A stretch of 64,000 nt of DNA, from assembly GCA_002452745.1 (NCBI GenBank), contig DKFC01000014.1:1-64000 (forward strand), in the 5' to 3' direction. The position numbers and the translations under genes are program-made. Below the pieces are notes generated by a model. The model saw nothing but the letters and a program-made list of their open reading frames with translations. It was not told where the DNA came from and did no database searches. This document shows, piece by piece, positions 15,476 through 24,317 of this stretch; within the stretch, counting starts at the first letter, position 1, and the number at the start of each line of letters is the position of its first letter. The stretch is from Firmicutes bacterium UBA6806 (lineage in GTDB: Bacteria > Bacillota > Clostridia > Peptostreptococcales > Acidaminobacteraceae).

Positions 15476-18316
15476 TTATGCATTCGAATTCGAATTCGAA
15501 TCCATATCCATTTCAGACTCAAAGTCCACATCTGAATCCAAATCCAGACGCGTTTCATCCACTGTCACTGGATTTTCTGCTTCAAGATCGGCTTCTATAT
15601 CATGCGCCACAGAATAACTTGTATCTGTATCTTCATCCATCATCGCTTCAAATTCATCAAGTGTCATTAAAACTTCTCTCGGCTTACTGCCTCTAGATGG
15701 ACCGACAATGCCCCTTTCTTCCATGGAATCTACCATTCTAGCCGCCCTATTGTATCCCACTCTAAAACGTCTTTGCATCATGGAGGCAGATGCCTGACCA
15801 GACTCTAGTACAAATCTGATAGCGTCTTCCAAGTATTCATCTGCTTCGTCAAATCCCTGTTCGACACTCTGTACATCATCTAAAATAGCTTCATTGTATT
15901 CAACTTCAATGGATTGATTCTTGATAAATGTGACAACCGCTTCCACCTCTTCATCAGACATAAATGCCCCTTGTGTCCTCTTTGGCTTAGCCGCGCCCAC
16001 AGGGTAAAACAGCATATCTCCTTTTCCAAGCAATTTTTCGGCGCCTCCCATGTCAATAATGGTTCTGGAGTCCACCGACGATGAAACTGAAAATGCAATT
16101 CTCGATGGAATATTGGCCTTAATCAGCCCTGTTATAACATCAACTGATGGCCTTTGTGTGGCAACAATAAGGTGGATGCCAGCAGCTCTTGCCATTTGAG
16201 CAAGGCGGCAGATAGCATCTTCAACTTGATTTGGCGCAACCATCATTAAATCTGCAAGCTCATCTATAATGACCACGATTTGCGGCAGAATTTCCATTCC
16301 CGTCTGCTTGGCTTTCTTATTATACCCCTTCATATCTCGAACGGTTTGTTCTGCAAACAGTTTGTAGCGTCTCGTCATTTCATTGACCGCCCAGTTCAAG
16401 GCAACTGACGCCTTCTTTGGATCTGTCACAACTGGCAGTATCAAATGCGGTATGCCATTATAATTGCTGAGTTCCACCACCTTAGGGTCAATCATTAGGA
16501 ACTTGACTTCATCTGGCTTGGCGCGATATAAAATACTCGAAATAATTGTATTGACACAAACCGATTTTCCAGACCCCGTTGCTCCAGCAATCAACAAGTG
16601 AGGCATGCTTGCCAAGTCACCGACAATGGCGTTTCCAGAGATGTCCTTCCCAAGCGCAATTGCAATTTTAGAAGGGTGCTTTTGGAAATCACCAGAGCTT
16701 AGAACTTCTTTAATCGTGACCATTGAGGTCACTTTATTAGGCACTTCTATGCCAATGGCAGCCTTACCCGGTATTGGCGCAATCCTCACATGGCTCGTCG
16801 CCAAATTCAGCGCAATATCATCACTGAGTCCCACAACTTTACTGACTTTTATGCCAGGGCTGAGCTGTACTTCAAACATGGTTATAGACGGCCCTCTTTT
16901 AACTGAAATGACCTTTGCATCCACATTAAAATTATTTAAAGTCTCTTCTAGCAATTTCGCCATTTCCATGTATTCCTGTTGATTTTCCGTCTGCTTTTCG
17001 CTCTGATTCTCACTGAGCAATGTCATCGGCGGAAGTGTGTAGTGCTCAATTGTCTTGTTTACATTTTCCCTGATTTCGTCATTGACAGTCTGCTTGATTT
17101 CAGGTTCGATGTCTTTGTCTTTCAGCTTCACAACCTTTTGAGGTTCTGCCTCAGGTATGTGAGTCTGCGCAGATGCAGTTGAAGATGCAACGGCTGCTCC
17201 AGTAGTCCCCACTGCTTCAACAGTTGACGCCACAGTAGGCGGCACTGCAACTGTCGTCTTGATTATCTCAGATATATTGCCACTTTTTATGACTTCAACA
17301 ACTTCTTCAACCATAGGTGCTGCTGTGACAGTCTCCCTGACCATTTCCCTCTTTTCCGGCTCATGTTTTACGTCTGCCTTTGTCTCTTTTATCGGCTCTT
17401 CTTCTGTCTTTGGAGCAGGTTTAACTTCAGCGGTTTTTGCCTCTGCGGGTGCCTCATAGGTATCGTAGTCAAAGACACTCACATCTTTCTTTCGCTTTTG
17501 TCGCTTAAAGGCATCCAGTGTGCTCAAAAAATGTTCTGAATCCGATGCCACCGCCATACTCTGTTGAGGTAGCGCTTCTTTCTTCTGCTTTTCAGGCTTT
17601 GCGGTCTCTGTAGACGATTTGGCCTCTAAAATTTGAGCCATTTCAGCCTGTTTGATTTGTTTCTTTTCAATTGTCTTTTGTCTTTTTTGTTCCCAGAGAT
17701 CGTGAATTGAAATCCGAGTCCAAATGATAAAGCCCGTCATAAAACATAGGATTATGACAATAAACGCACCAATATTGCCAACGAGTTTTAGGATTCCAAG
17801 CGTCATTAATTCCCCTAGAACGCCGCCCCCTTCCAGAGCAACGCTTCTGATAAATGACGTCTTGTATTGTTCCATTTTAAAGAAATTGGAATCCGTCTTA
17901 AACAGATCTCTTTCCACGCCGGGAAACACCATCATCGTGGTCAATAACAGAGAACCAATAAGCAATAGCGTCAATGCAATATAAAGCCGATTTCTAGCTG
18001 GTCTCAAATTCAAGTTTATATGCACAAAAACATAGATAAAGATGAATATCGGCAACACATACCCCACATAGGAGCCCATGCCCAAGTAGACAGACTTTAT
18101 AAAATGCCCCAGATTGCCAACTGTTGACGTGTATAAACTGAGCATTGTAAAAAGTGTAAACGCCACCAGTAAAATAACTTTGAGTTCATACATGACTTTA
18201 TAGTGATGTTCCAGTTCCTTTACTGATTTAGCCGGTTTCTTAGCTGTCTGAGTTTTCTTTGTTCTTGACGTTGCCGGTTTTTTTGTCGTTTTTCTGGTCG
18301 TCTTTGGTGTTGCCAA
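15476..18316 (-). CDS. ftsK: DNA translocase FtsK/SpoIIIE
   Basis: Membrane-bound ATPase of 946 residues that pumps chromosomal DNA through the closing division or spore septum. A Lys/Thr-rich N-terminus is followed by four hydrophobic helices (to about residue 210), a long charged Ala/Pro/Glu/Lys linker, and the motor with Walker A GATGSGKS and Walker B VVIIDELADLMM. The gamma DNA-recognition domain is intact (RRFRVGYNRAARMVDSMEERG). It then carries an unusual acidic tail of about 50 residues ending in DMDSNSNSNA. The TTG start at 18316 is preferred since GGAGGTGAT sits seven bases upstream; an ATG at 18337 would overlap dapG. Confidence 0.96.
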   Translation of the reverse strand: MATPKTTRKTTKKPATSRTKKTQTAKKPAKSVKELEHHYKVMYELKVILLVAFTLFTMLSLYTSTVGNLGHFIKSVYLGMGSYVGYVLPIFIFIYVFVHINLNLRPARNRLYIALTLLLIGSLLLTTMMVFPGVERDLFKTDSNFFKMEQYKTSFIRSVALEGGGVLGELMTLGILKLVGNIGAFIVIILCFMTGFIIWTRISIHDLWEQKRQKTIEKKQIKQAEMAQILEAKSSTETAKPEKQKKEALPQQSMAVASDSEHFLSTLDAFKRQKRKKDVSVFDYDTYEAPAEAKTAEVKPAPKTEEEPIKETKADVKHEPEKREMVRETVTAAPMVEEVVEVIKSGNISEIIKTTVAVPPTVASTVEAVGTTGAAVASSTASAQTHIPEAEPQKVVKLKDKDIEPEIKQTVNDEIRENVNKTIEHYTLPPMTLLSENQSEKQTENQQEYMEMAKLLEETLNNFNVDAKVISVKRGPSITMFEVQLSPGIKVSKVVGLSDDIALNLATSHVRIAPIPGKAAIGIEVPNKVTSMVTIKEVLSSGDFQKHPSKIAIALGKDISGNAIVGDLASMPHLLIAGATGSGKSVCVNTIISSILYRAKPDEVKFLMIDPKVVELSNYNGIPHLILPVVTDPKKASVALNWAVNEMTRRYKLFAEQTVRDMKGYNKKAKQTGMEILPQIVVIIDELADLMMVAPNQVEDAICRLAQMARAAGIHLIVATQRPSVDVITGLIKANIPSRIAFSVSSSVDSRTIIDMGGAEKLLGKGDMLFYPVGAAKPKRTQGAFMSDEEVEAVVTFIKNQSIEVEYNEAILDDVQSVEQGFDEADEYLEDAIRFVLESGQASASMMQRRFRVGYNRAARMVDSMEERGIVGPSRGSKPREVLMTLDEFEAMMDEDTDTSYSVAHDIEADLEAENPVTVDETRLDLDSDVDFESEMDMDSNSNSNA

Positions 18317-18329
18317 AAGATCACCTCCA

Positions 18330-19526
18330 TTAGTCATTTAGTCCAAATTCATCGTGTAGTGCCTGTACTGCTTCTGTGAGCTGTGTCTCCTTCACCAGAC
18401 ATGAAATTGTGGTGTATGAATCTGAAGTCTGCAAGATACTCACTCGATGTTTTGTAAGTGCCAATGCCACACGCTTCATAACCCCAGGAACGCCATGAAT
18501 TCCATGTCCTATAACCGTCACTTTAGAACAGCCTTCCACAATCCGAGTATCCAATGCAAGTTCACTGGTAAGGTTTAATAAATCTATTTGATGCACTGCA
18601 TCCACTGTAAATATTTTTTCATCTTCTAGAAAGTTTATGAGGTCTATGGAAATCTTATTTAGTTCAATGCCCTTTAAAAGCGCCTCAAACCGATCATCAT
18701 AATTGCCTACTTTACATTTAACCTGAATAATATTATTTTTATAGGCCACAGCCGTAACCACTCTATCAGGCTCTGGTGTAAATTCACCATGTATAATCGT
18801 CCCATCACCTTCTGAAAAAGTGTTCTTGATAATCAGTGGCCGATTACATCGTTTGGCAATAGCCACTGCTTTAGGATCCACAACTTTTGCTCCATCCAGC
18901 GCCATTTGGTGCATTTCTTCATAACTAATTCGATTCAAGACCCTTGCGTCATTTACCCTGCGCGGATCAGCCGTCATGACGCCGTCCACGTCTGTGTAAA
19001 TCTCAATGGCGTCTGCACCTAGGGCTTCTCCTAAAATAGCGGCACTGGTATCTGAGCCGCCACGACCTAAAGTCGTCACATCTCCTGTTTCAGAGACTCC
19101 TTGAAAACCGGTGACAACAACTACATAGCCTTCTTCTAGAAGCTGCTTGATCTTATCGGATTTAACAGATTTTACAGTGGCGCTTCCAGCGACGCCATCT
19201 GTGATAATCCCTGCTTGTTGGCCGTTTATAGCTCTGGATTTAACCCCGCTTCCCTTCAACCAATTTGATATATAAGCCGCAGAAATCGTTTCACCACAGC
19301 TCATCAAAAGGTCTAAATCTTGAGAATTCATCTCATAATGCGGTTGATGATACATGTGAATCAACGTATCCGTGGCATACGGAGCACCCATTCGTCCCAT
19401 AGCTGAAACGACCAGTACCACTTGTTGACCTTCAGAAAGTGCCTTTTTAGTATTTCTGACGATTATATTGCGCCCCTCTTCTGTTGAAACAGATGTTCCA
19501 CCGTATTTTTGTACAATTATTGGCAT
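18330..19526 (-). CDS. dapG: Aspartate kinase
   Basis: Monofunctional aspartokinase of 398 residues, first step of the lysine, threonine, methionine and diaminopimelate pathway. The kinase domain begins IVQKYGGTSVST and includes the nucleotide motif FQGVSETGDVTTLGRGGSDT; two ACT domains fill the last 130 residues. The gene lies near dut, the M16 peptidase and pnp, as dapG does in Bacillus subtilis, but asd, dapA and the dipicolinate synthase genes that accompany it there are absent. Feedback effector (diaminopimelate or lysine) cannot be decided. The stop overlaps the region just before ftsK. Confidence 0.93.
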   Translation of the reverse strand: MPIIVQKYGGTSVSTEEGRNIIVRNTKKALSEGQQVVLVVSAMGRMGAPYATDTLIHMYHQPHYEMNSQDLDLLMSCGETISAAYISNWLKGSGVKSRAINGQQAGIITDGVAGSATVKSVKSDKIKQLLEEGYVVVVTGFQGVSETGDVTTLGRGGSDTSAAILGEALGADAIEIYTDVDGVMTADPRRVNDARVLNRISYEEMHQMALDGAKVVDPKAVAIAKRCNRPLIIKNTFSEGDGTIIHGEFTPEPDRVVTAVAYKNNIIQVKCKVGNYDDRFEALLKGIELNKISIDLINFLEDEKIFTVDAVHQIDLLNLTSELALDTRIVEGCSKVTVIGHGIHGVPGVMKRVALALTKHRVSILQTSDSYTTISCLVKETQLTEAVQALHDEFGLND

Positions 19527-19570
19527 AACCTCAACCTCTTACCTGTTCCTTATTTAATAGAATTTATACT

Positions 19571-20002
19571 TTAAACACCGGTTGAACCGAATCCGCCCGT
19601 ACCTCTTTCCGTTTCATCAATGGACTCTGTTTGTTCCCATGTGATTCGTTCGTACTTTGTGATAATAAGCTGTGCAATTCTATCGCCCTTTTGAATTGTA
19701 AACGGTTCATTTCCAAGGTTGATAACAGGAACTCTAAGTTCTCCTCTATAATCGCTGTCAATTGTTCCAACGCAATTCACAAGTGTTATTCCATTTTTAA
19801 TAGAAAGCCCCGATCTCGCCCTGACTTGTCCTTCATATCCCAGTGGAATTTCAACAAAGAGGCCTGTTGGAACAAGCGTTCTCTCCATTGGATTTATCGT
19901 TATAGCTGTTTCATTATTAGATAATAAGTCCATGCCAGAAGATCCAATCGTTTGATAATTGGGCAGTGGATTTGAAGATTTATTGACAATTCTCACATTC
20001 AT
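19571..20002 (-). CDS. dut: dUTP diphosphatase
   Basis: Trimeric dUTPase of 143 residues that hydrolyses dUTP to dUMP, keeping uracil out of DNA. The five family motifs can be read: GSSGMDLLS (I), ARSGLSIK (II), NCVGTIDSDYRGEL (III), KGDRIAQLII (IV) and RGTGGFGSTG (V). ATG 20002 follows GGAGG. It sits 24 bases after the M16 peptidase gene. Confidence 0.96.
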   Translation of the reverse strand: MNVRIVNKSSNPLPNYQTIGSSGMDLLSNNETAITINPMERTLVPTGLFVEIPLGYEGQVRARSGLSIKNGITLVNCVGTIDSDYRGELRVPVINLGNEPFTIQKGDRIAQLIITKYERITWEQTESIDETERGTGGFGSTGV

Positions 20003-20026
20003 TTTATGCCTCCATACTCTATTATA

Positions 20027-21304
20027 TCAATTTTTTAAATGCTTTCGTAGTTTGTTGTAAAGCTTTTGTGTGATAGCGTCATCCACTTCGCCAACTATGG
20101 CCATGGCAACTTCTCCAGAGCCAAAGCAGAGGTCTATAAGTGCATTGACCTGCTCGGTGTTAATGCTCTCAATTTTAGCCATCATCTCGCCAAAGTCCTT
20201 TTCCTTTTGGGCAAACAGTTCTAATCTTCCAATTAAGTCCATATAGTTGTCTGTTCCCTCAAGGCTCAAGACGAAGCTCCCCCTAAGGTGCGCCTTGGCA
20301 TGTTCAACTTCTTCATCAGACAATTTATTTGCCTTTAACGTTTCAATGGTCTCAATCAGCAAATCAATAACCTGCTCTAAATTCTCTCTGGCTACACCAA
20401 AACTTACTGTGACCGTTCCAATATCATCATAGAAGCTAGGTTGAGCATAGATTGAATAAGACAATCCCGACTCCTCTCTAATCTTTTGAAACAGCATTGA
20501 ACTATTGGTTCCACCGAAGACATTTGAAAGAAGCATTAAATCATAGCTCCGATCATCATCGTATTTGACCCCCGGAAAATCAATACACACTTGAATTTGT
20601 TCATTTTCCTTCTTTTTATATCCATAGTTTGAGTGAAAAAAAGGAAGTTCTAGGATTGAATCAGATTTTGATACCTGCTTAACATCGCCAAAATACTGTT
20701 CACAAAGTAATTCAACACGGTCTTCGTCAAAGTCCCCCGCAATTGATATCACTATATTTTCAGCAGTATAATGCGCTGTATAATACTCCATCAGGCTCTC
20801 TCTAGTGAAAGCTGTCACAGTCTCTTTCGTTCCCAAAATCGGTAGCGACAACGCATGATTGCCAAATGTGATTTCTGTCAGAATATCCGCCACCAAGTCC
20901 TCAGGTGAGTCTTCGTACATATTGATTTCATCTAGTATTACCGTTTTCTCAAGCGCAATGTGCTCTTCATCAAATATAGAGCGTTGTAACATGTCAGACA
21001 ACACATCGAATCCAATTTCGATATCTTGTCCAAGTAATTTGGCGTAATAACAAGTGCACTCCTTAGCTGTGTAGGCATTGATTTCACCGCCTACCCCATC
21101 AATCTCCATGGCGATTTCCTTCGCAGTTCGATTTTTAGTTCCCTTGAACAACATGTGTTCTATAAAATGTGAAATTCCATTTTGATCTGTTTCTTCATTG
21201 GAAGATCCCGCTTTGACCCAAACACCCACGCAGACCGATCTATAGCCTTCCAGTTTTTGATAGACGACATTGATGCCGTTTTTCAATTGCATTTTATTAT
21301 GCAA
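20027..21304 (-). CDS. M16 family zinc peptidase (MlpA/YmxG-like)
   Basis: Insulinase-family metallopeptidase of 425 residues, resembling mitochondrial processing peptidase beta subunits and Bacillus MlpA. The inverted zinc motif HFIEH is intact near residue 44-48, and the third zinc ligand Glu is expected in the ILDEINMYEDSPED segment. The C-terminal half is the inactive-lobe repeat with the R/Y region GTNSSMLFQKIREESGLSYSIYAQ. Start is a TTG at 21304, four bases after GAGGTGG; the next ATG is 16 bases from it. Position after pnp matches the Bacillus order. Substrate unknown. Confidence 0.92.
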   Translation of the reverse strand: MHNKMQLKNGINVVYQKLEGYRSVCVGVWVKAGSSNEETDQNGISHFIEHMLFKGTKNRTAKEIAMEIDGVGGEINAYTAKECTCYYAKLLGQDIEIGFDVLSDMLQRSIFDEEHIALEKTVILDEINMYEDSPEDLVADILTEITFGNHALSLPILGTKETVTAFTRESLMEYYTAHYTAENIVISIAGDFDEDRVELLCEQYFGDVKQVSKSDSILELPFFHSNYGYKKKENEQIQVCIDFPGVKYDDDRSYDLMLLSNVFGGTNSSMLFQKIREESGLSYSIYAQPSFYDDIGTVTVSFGVARENLEQVIDLLIETIETLKANKLSDEEVEHAKAHLRGSFVLSLEGTDNYMDLIGRLELFAQKEKDFGEMMAKIESINTEQVNALIDLCFGSGEVAMAIVGEVDDAITQKLYNKLRKHLKN

Positions 21305-21367
21305 ATTTCCACCTCATTATTTTTAATCTCATCTAGACACATGAGTATCTTCCACTAATAGCTTTAA

Positions 21368-21425
21368 TAAAAAAAACGTCGGACATCGGGTCCTCCGTTT
21401 TTGCCGGATTGCCTTAAGCAATGGC
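21368..21425 (-). other. Shared intergenic element, copy B (M16 peptidase leader)
   Basis: The minus strand shows an ATTGC/GCAAT hairpin, GCAATCCGGCAAA (21400-21412), a nine-pair hairpin (ACGGAGGAC with GTCCGACGT, containing tandem G-A mismatches) and eight T. The layout matches copy A at 7985-8040. Taken alone the hairpin plus T-run could serve as a terminator. Confidence 0.45.
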
Positions 21426-21428
21426 ATT

Positions 21429-21468
21429 AATAAAGATAATATCTGCTTTGGCAAATATTATCTTTATT
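21429..21468 (-). terminator. Hairpin after pnp
   Basis: Perfect 14-base inverted repeat, AT-rich (arms 21429-21442 and 21455-21468, AATAAAGATAATAT and complement) with a 12-base loop, about 80 bases after the pnp stop. There is no long T-run after it on the minus strand; with the T-run hairpin of the next element it probably ends or processes the pnp transcript. Confidence 0.55.
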
Positions 21469-21549
21469 TCAGCTCATGTCTATAACTTTTGGACAAATTG
21501 TCGCAATTATTGTATCCGTTAATAAAGATATCAATTAAGCGTTTTTATT

Positions 21550-23649
21550 TTACGCTTCTGATTTTTTTTCTTCAAGCAGTACTTTTCTAGACAAGTTAAT
21601 TCTACCTTGATCATCAATCTCAATAATTTTTACAGTGACTTCGTCGCCAATATTGAGAACGTCTTCAACTTTTGCAATTCGCTTTGTATCAATTTGAGAG
21701 ATGTGAACAAGACCTTCCTTGCCAAATCCTAAATCCACAAAAGCACCAAATTTCATAAGTCTTGTAACCTTTCCAGTGAACACTTGACCAACTTCTGGTT
21801 CTTTTGTAATCCCCTCGATTTCTCTAAGCGCTTTTTCGCCGCCTATGCCATCATTTGCAGTGATGAGAACCGAACCATCATCTTCAATATCAATTTTAAC
21901 ATCATATGTTGATGTGATTCTTGTAATAACTTTACCGCCTGGTCCAATAACATCTCTGATTTTATCAGGGTTAATTTTAATTGTAAACACTCTTGGAGCA
22001 TATGGAGAAAGTTCAGCTCTAGGTTGAGTAATCACTTCTGCCATTTTTCCTAAGATATGCAGTCTGCCGGTTTTAGCTTGTTCAAGTGCATTTTCAAGAA
22101 GTGCTTTGTCAAGTCCATCTACTTTGATATCCATTTGAAGTGCTGTAATACCGTCTTTTGTACCAGCAACTTTAAAGTCCATATCGCCAAGTGCATCTTC
22201 CATGCCCTGAATGTCGCTTAAGATGGAAATCTTGCCCTCTTCTTGAATCAACCCCATTGCAATCCCTGCAACAGAATCTTTAATTGGAACACCTGCATCT
22301 AAAAGCGAAAGGGTACTGCCGCAAATACTTGCTTGCGAACTCGAACCATTACAAGTAACAACTTCCGACACCAATCGAATGGTATACGGGAACGTCTCTT
22401 CAGATGGAATAACTGGAAGCAACGCTCTTTCACCTAACGCACCATGACCAACTGCTCTTCTGTTGGTTCTGTTGATTCCCACTTCTCCAACTGAGAAAGG
22501 AGGGAAATTATAGTGATGCATATATCGTTTTGTATCTTCAAGACCAAGGCCATCAATACGTTGAGACTCTCCCAAAGCACCCAATGTTGTAATAGTAAGC
22601 GCTTGCGTTAATCCCCTTGTGAAAAGCCCTGAACCATGTGTCCTAGGTAACAATCCAACTTCACATGAAATTGGTCTGATATCCTTGATGCCTCTGCCAT
22701 CTGGTCTGACACCTTCATTTGTAATCATCTTTCTAACAATGTCTTTTTCAATGGCTTTAAATTGATCCTTCAAGAACTCACCATCATCTGGATGAGACTC
22801 TGAAAAATGAGACATCAAATCGTCTTTAAGGTCATCTAAAGCATCGTTACGTTCATGTTTATCGTGGATTCTAACCGCTTTATCCATTCTATCAGCTAAG
22901 AAGCCGCGTATTTCATCCATAAACGCACTATCAACTTCTGGAAGAACCACTTCAAACTTAGGTTTTCCAACTTCCGCACTAATCATTTCAATAAACGCAC
23001 AGATTTCCTTTATAGTCTCATGTCCATGCATAATTGCTCCGAGTACCACTTCTTCTGAAAGAATGTCCGCACCCGCTTCAACCATAACAACGGCTTCTTT
23101 TGTTCCTGAAACAACTAAGTGCAGTTTTGATTTTTCAGCTTGCTCAACAGTTGGGTTAATAACGTATTCGCCGTCAACATACCCCACTACAACTGCCGCA
23201 GCTGGTCCATTAAATGGAATATCCGAAACGCCCAGCGCAATTGAAGCGCCATTCATGGCAACTGTATCTGGTGTACAGTCCTGATCCACCGAAAGAACTG
23301 TTGCAGTTACCTGTACATCATTTTTCATACCATCTGGGAACAGAGGTCTAATTGGTCTATCAATAAGACGTGCTGTTAAAATTGCTCTTTCCGATGGTCT
23401 GCCTTCTCTTTTAATAAATCCACCTGGAATTTTACCAACTGAATAGAGTTTTTCTTCAAACTCAACACTGAGCGGGAAAAAGTCGATGCCAAGTCTTGGT
23501 TTCTTAGATGCAACCGCCGTAATTAAAATAACCGTTTCACCATAGCTTACAAGAGCAGAACCGTTTGCCAAGTTACCAATTTTGCCGATTTCAACTTTAA
23601 ACGGCCTACCAGCGATCTCTCTTTCAAAAGTTTTTACTTCTCTTATCAT
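21550..23649 (-). CDS. pnp: Polynucleotide phosphorylase
   Basis: Phosphorolytic 3'-5' exoribonuclease of 699 residues. Two RNase PH-like domains with FFRGGxR-type region equivalents (GKIPGGFIKREGRPSE and RTHGSGLFTRG), a KH domain (INPDKIRDVIGPGGKVI) and a C-terminal S1 domain (GQVFTGKVTRLMKFGAFVDLGFGKEGLVHISQI) are present. ATG 23649 follows AGGAGG; an earlier ATG would add eight residues without a good site. It lies after rpsO, separated by a terminator, and has a long leader with a large hairpin. Confidence 0.98.
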   Translation of the reverse strand: MIREVKTFEREIAGRPFKVEIGKIGNLANGSALVSYGETVILITAVASKKPRLGIDFFPLSVEFEEKLYSVGKIPGGFIKREGRPSERAILTARLIDRPIRPLFPDGMKNDVQVTATVLSVDQDCTPDTVAMNGASIALGVSDIPFNGPAAAVVVGYVDGEYVINPTVEQAEKSKLHLVVSGTKEAVVMVEAGADILSEEVVLGAIMHGHETIKEICAFIEMISAEVGKPKFEVVLPEVDSAFMDEIRGFLADRMDKAVRIHDKHERNDALDDLKDDLMSHFSESHPDDGEFLKDQFKAIEKDIVRKMITNEGVRPDGRGIKDIRPISCEVGLLPRTHGSGLFTRGLTQALTITTLGALGESQRIDGLGLEDTKRYMHHYNFPPFSVGEVGINRTNRRAVGHGALGERALLPVIPSEETFPYTIRLVSEVVTCNGSSSQASICGSTLSLLDAGVPIKDSVAGIAMGLIQEEGKISILSDIQGMEDALGDMDFKVAGTKDGITALQMDIKVDGLDKALLENALEQAKTGRLHILGKMAEVITQPRAELSPYAPRVFTIKINPDKIRDVIGPGGKVITRITSTYDVKIDIEDDGSVLITANDGIGGEKALREIEGITKEPEVGQVFTGKVTRLMKFGAFVDLGFGKEGLVHISQIDTKRIAKVEDVLNIGDEVTVKIIEIDDQGRINLSRKVLLEEKKSEA

Positions 23650-23681
23650 AATGCCTCCTAAATATATTGACATTATCTCTC

Positions 23682-23771
23682 AGAATTTATCCTACTTATT
23701 TCAAATCAATGTTCTCATCACAAGGTCTGCGAACACTCACTTCAAATAAGTAGGATTTTAAGATAAATTCT
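23682..23771 (-). promoter_or_regulatory. Long hairpin in the pnp leader
   Basis: Two stacked helices: AGAATTTATC with GATAAATTCT (23682-23691 and 23762-23771) and CCTACTTATTT with AAATAAGTAGG (23691-23701 and 23744-23754), with a 7-base bulge between them on one side and a 42-base apical region. It lies 33 bases upstream of the pnp start. By analogy with the enterobacterial pnp leader it may be an RNase-processed autoregulatory structure; that role is inferred. Confidence 0.6.
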
Positions 23772-23845
23772 AGGATAACGTTATTTGTATTGCCGATCAA
23801 CGTTCACACAATGTCAATCGGTGCGAATTACATATCGCTCTTTTT

Positions 23846-23874
23846 ATTATACTAAAATACTCATGAAATATAAA
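23846..23874 (-). promoter_or_regulatory. Possible promoter of pnp
   Basis: TATAAT (23846-23851) with a poor -35 (TTTATA, 17 bases upstream), just after the rpsO terminator. It would give a leader of about 190 bases that includes the long hairpin. Confidence 0.4.
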
Positions 23875-23893
23875 GCATTATTAGCTTTTACAT

Positions 23894-23921
23894 GAAAAAA
23901 GGCAGATCTTTCGATCCGCCT
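23894..23921 (-). terminator. Intrinsic terminator after rpsO
   Basis: Nine-pair stem AGGCGGATC with GATCTGCCT (one G-T pair) and a GAAA tetraloop, followed on the minus strand by TTTTTT, 10 bases after the rpsO stop. Confidence 0.9.
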
Positions 23922-23930
23922 CATGCTGCA

Positions 23931-24197
23931 TTACTTTCTCAATCCTAATTCTTGGATTAAAGCTCTGTACTTCTCAATATCGTTATCTTTTAAGTAGTTT
24001 AAGAGATTTCTTCTCTTACCAACCATTTTCAAAAGACCTCTTCTTGAGTGGTGGTCTTTTTTATGAGTTTGTAAATGCCCATTTAAATCATTGATTCTGA
24101 AAGTTAAAAGCGCGATTTGAACTTCTGGTGATCCTGTGTCAGTCGCATGTGTTTTAAACTTCTCAATAATTTCATTTTTCTTTTCTTTAGTAATCAT
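23931..24197 (-). CDS. rpsO: 30S ribosomal protein uS15
   Basis: Primary 16S rRNA-binding protein of 88 residues at the central domain of the small subunit. Family motifs THATDTGSPEVQIALLTFRI and HSRRGLLKMVGKRR are intact. ATG 24197 follows GGAGG; the open frame extends upstream through the leader but has no ribosome binding site there. The promoter at 24289-24317 gives a leader of about 85 bases that can fold into a hairpin (GTTG-TCG with CGA-CGAC), a possible S15 autoregulatory site. Confidence 0.97.
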   Translation of the reverse strand: MITKEKKNEIIEKFKTHATDTGSPEVQIALLTFRINDLNGHLQTHKKDHHSRRGLLKMVGKRRNLLNYLKDNDIEKYRALIQELGLRK

Positions 24198-24288
24198 TTT
24201 TGGTTCCTCCATTTTAATTTTATTTACGCCACAAGCTATGTAGTCGTCGGAGAAACGATCAACAGAGCAAGCGGTATACAACTTTTAA

Positions 24289-24317
24289 AGTATATCACTA
24301 TTCATTTACTTAGGCAA
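24289..24317 (-). promoter_or_regulatory. Promoter of rpsO
   Basis: TTGCCT (24312-24317), 17 bases, TATACT (24289-24294) with TGA extended -10, inside the last codons and just after ribF. Confidence 0.65.
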
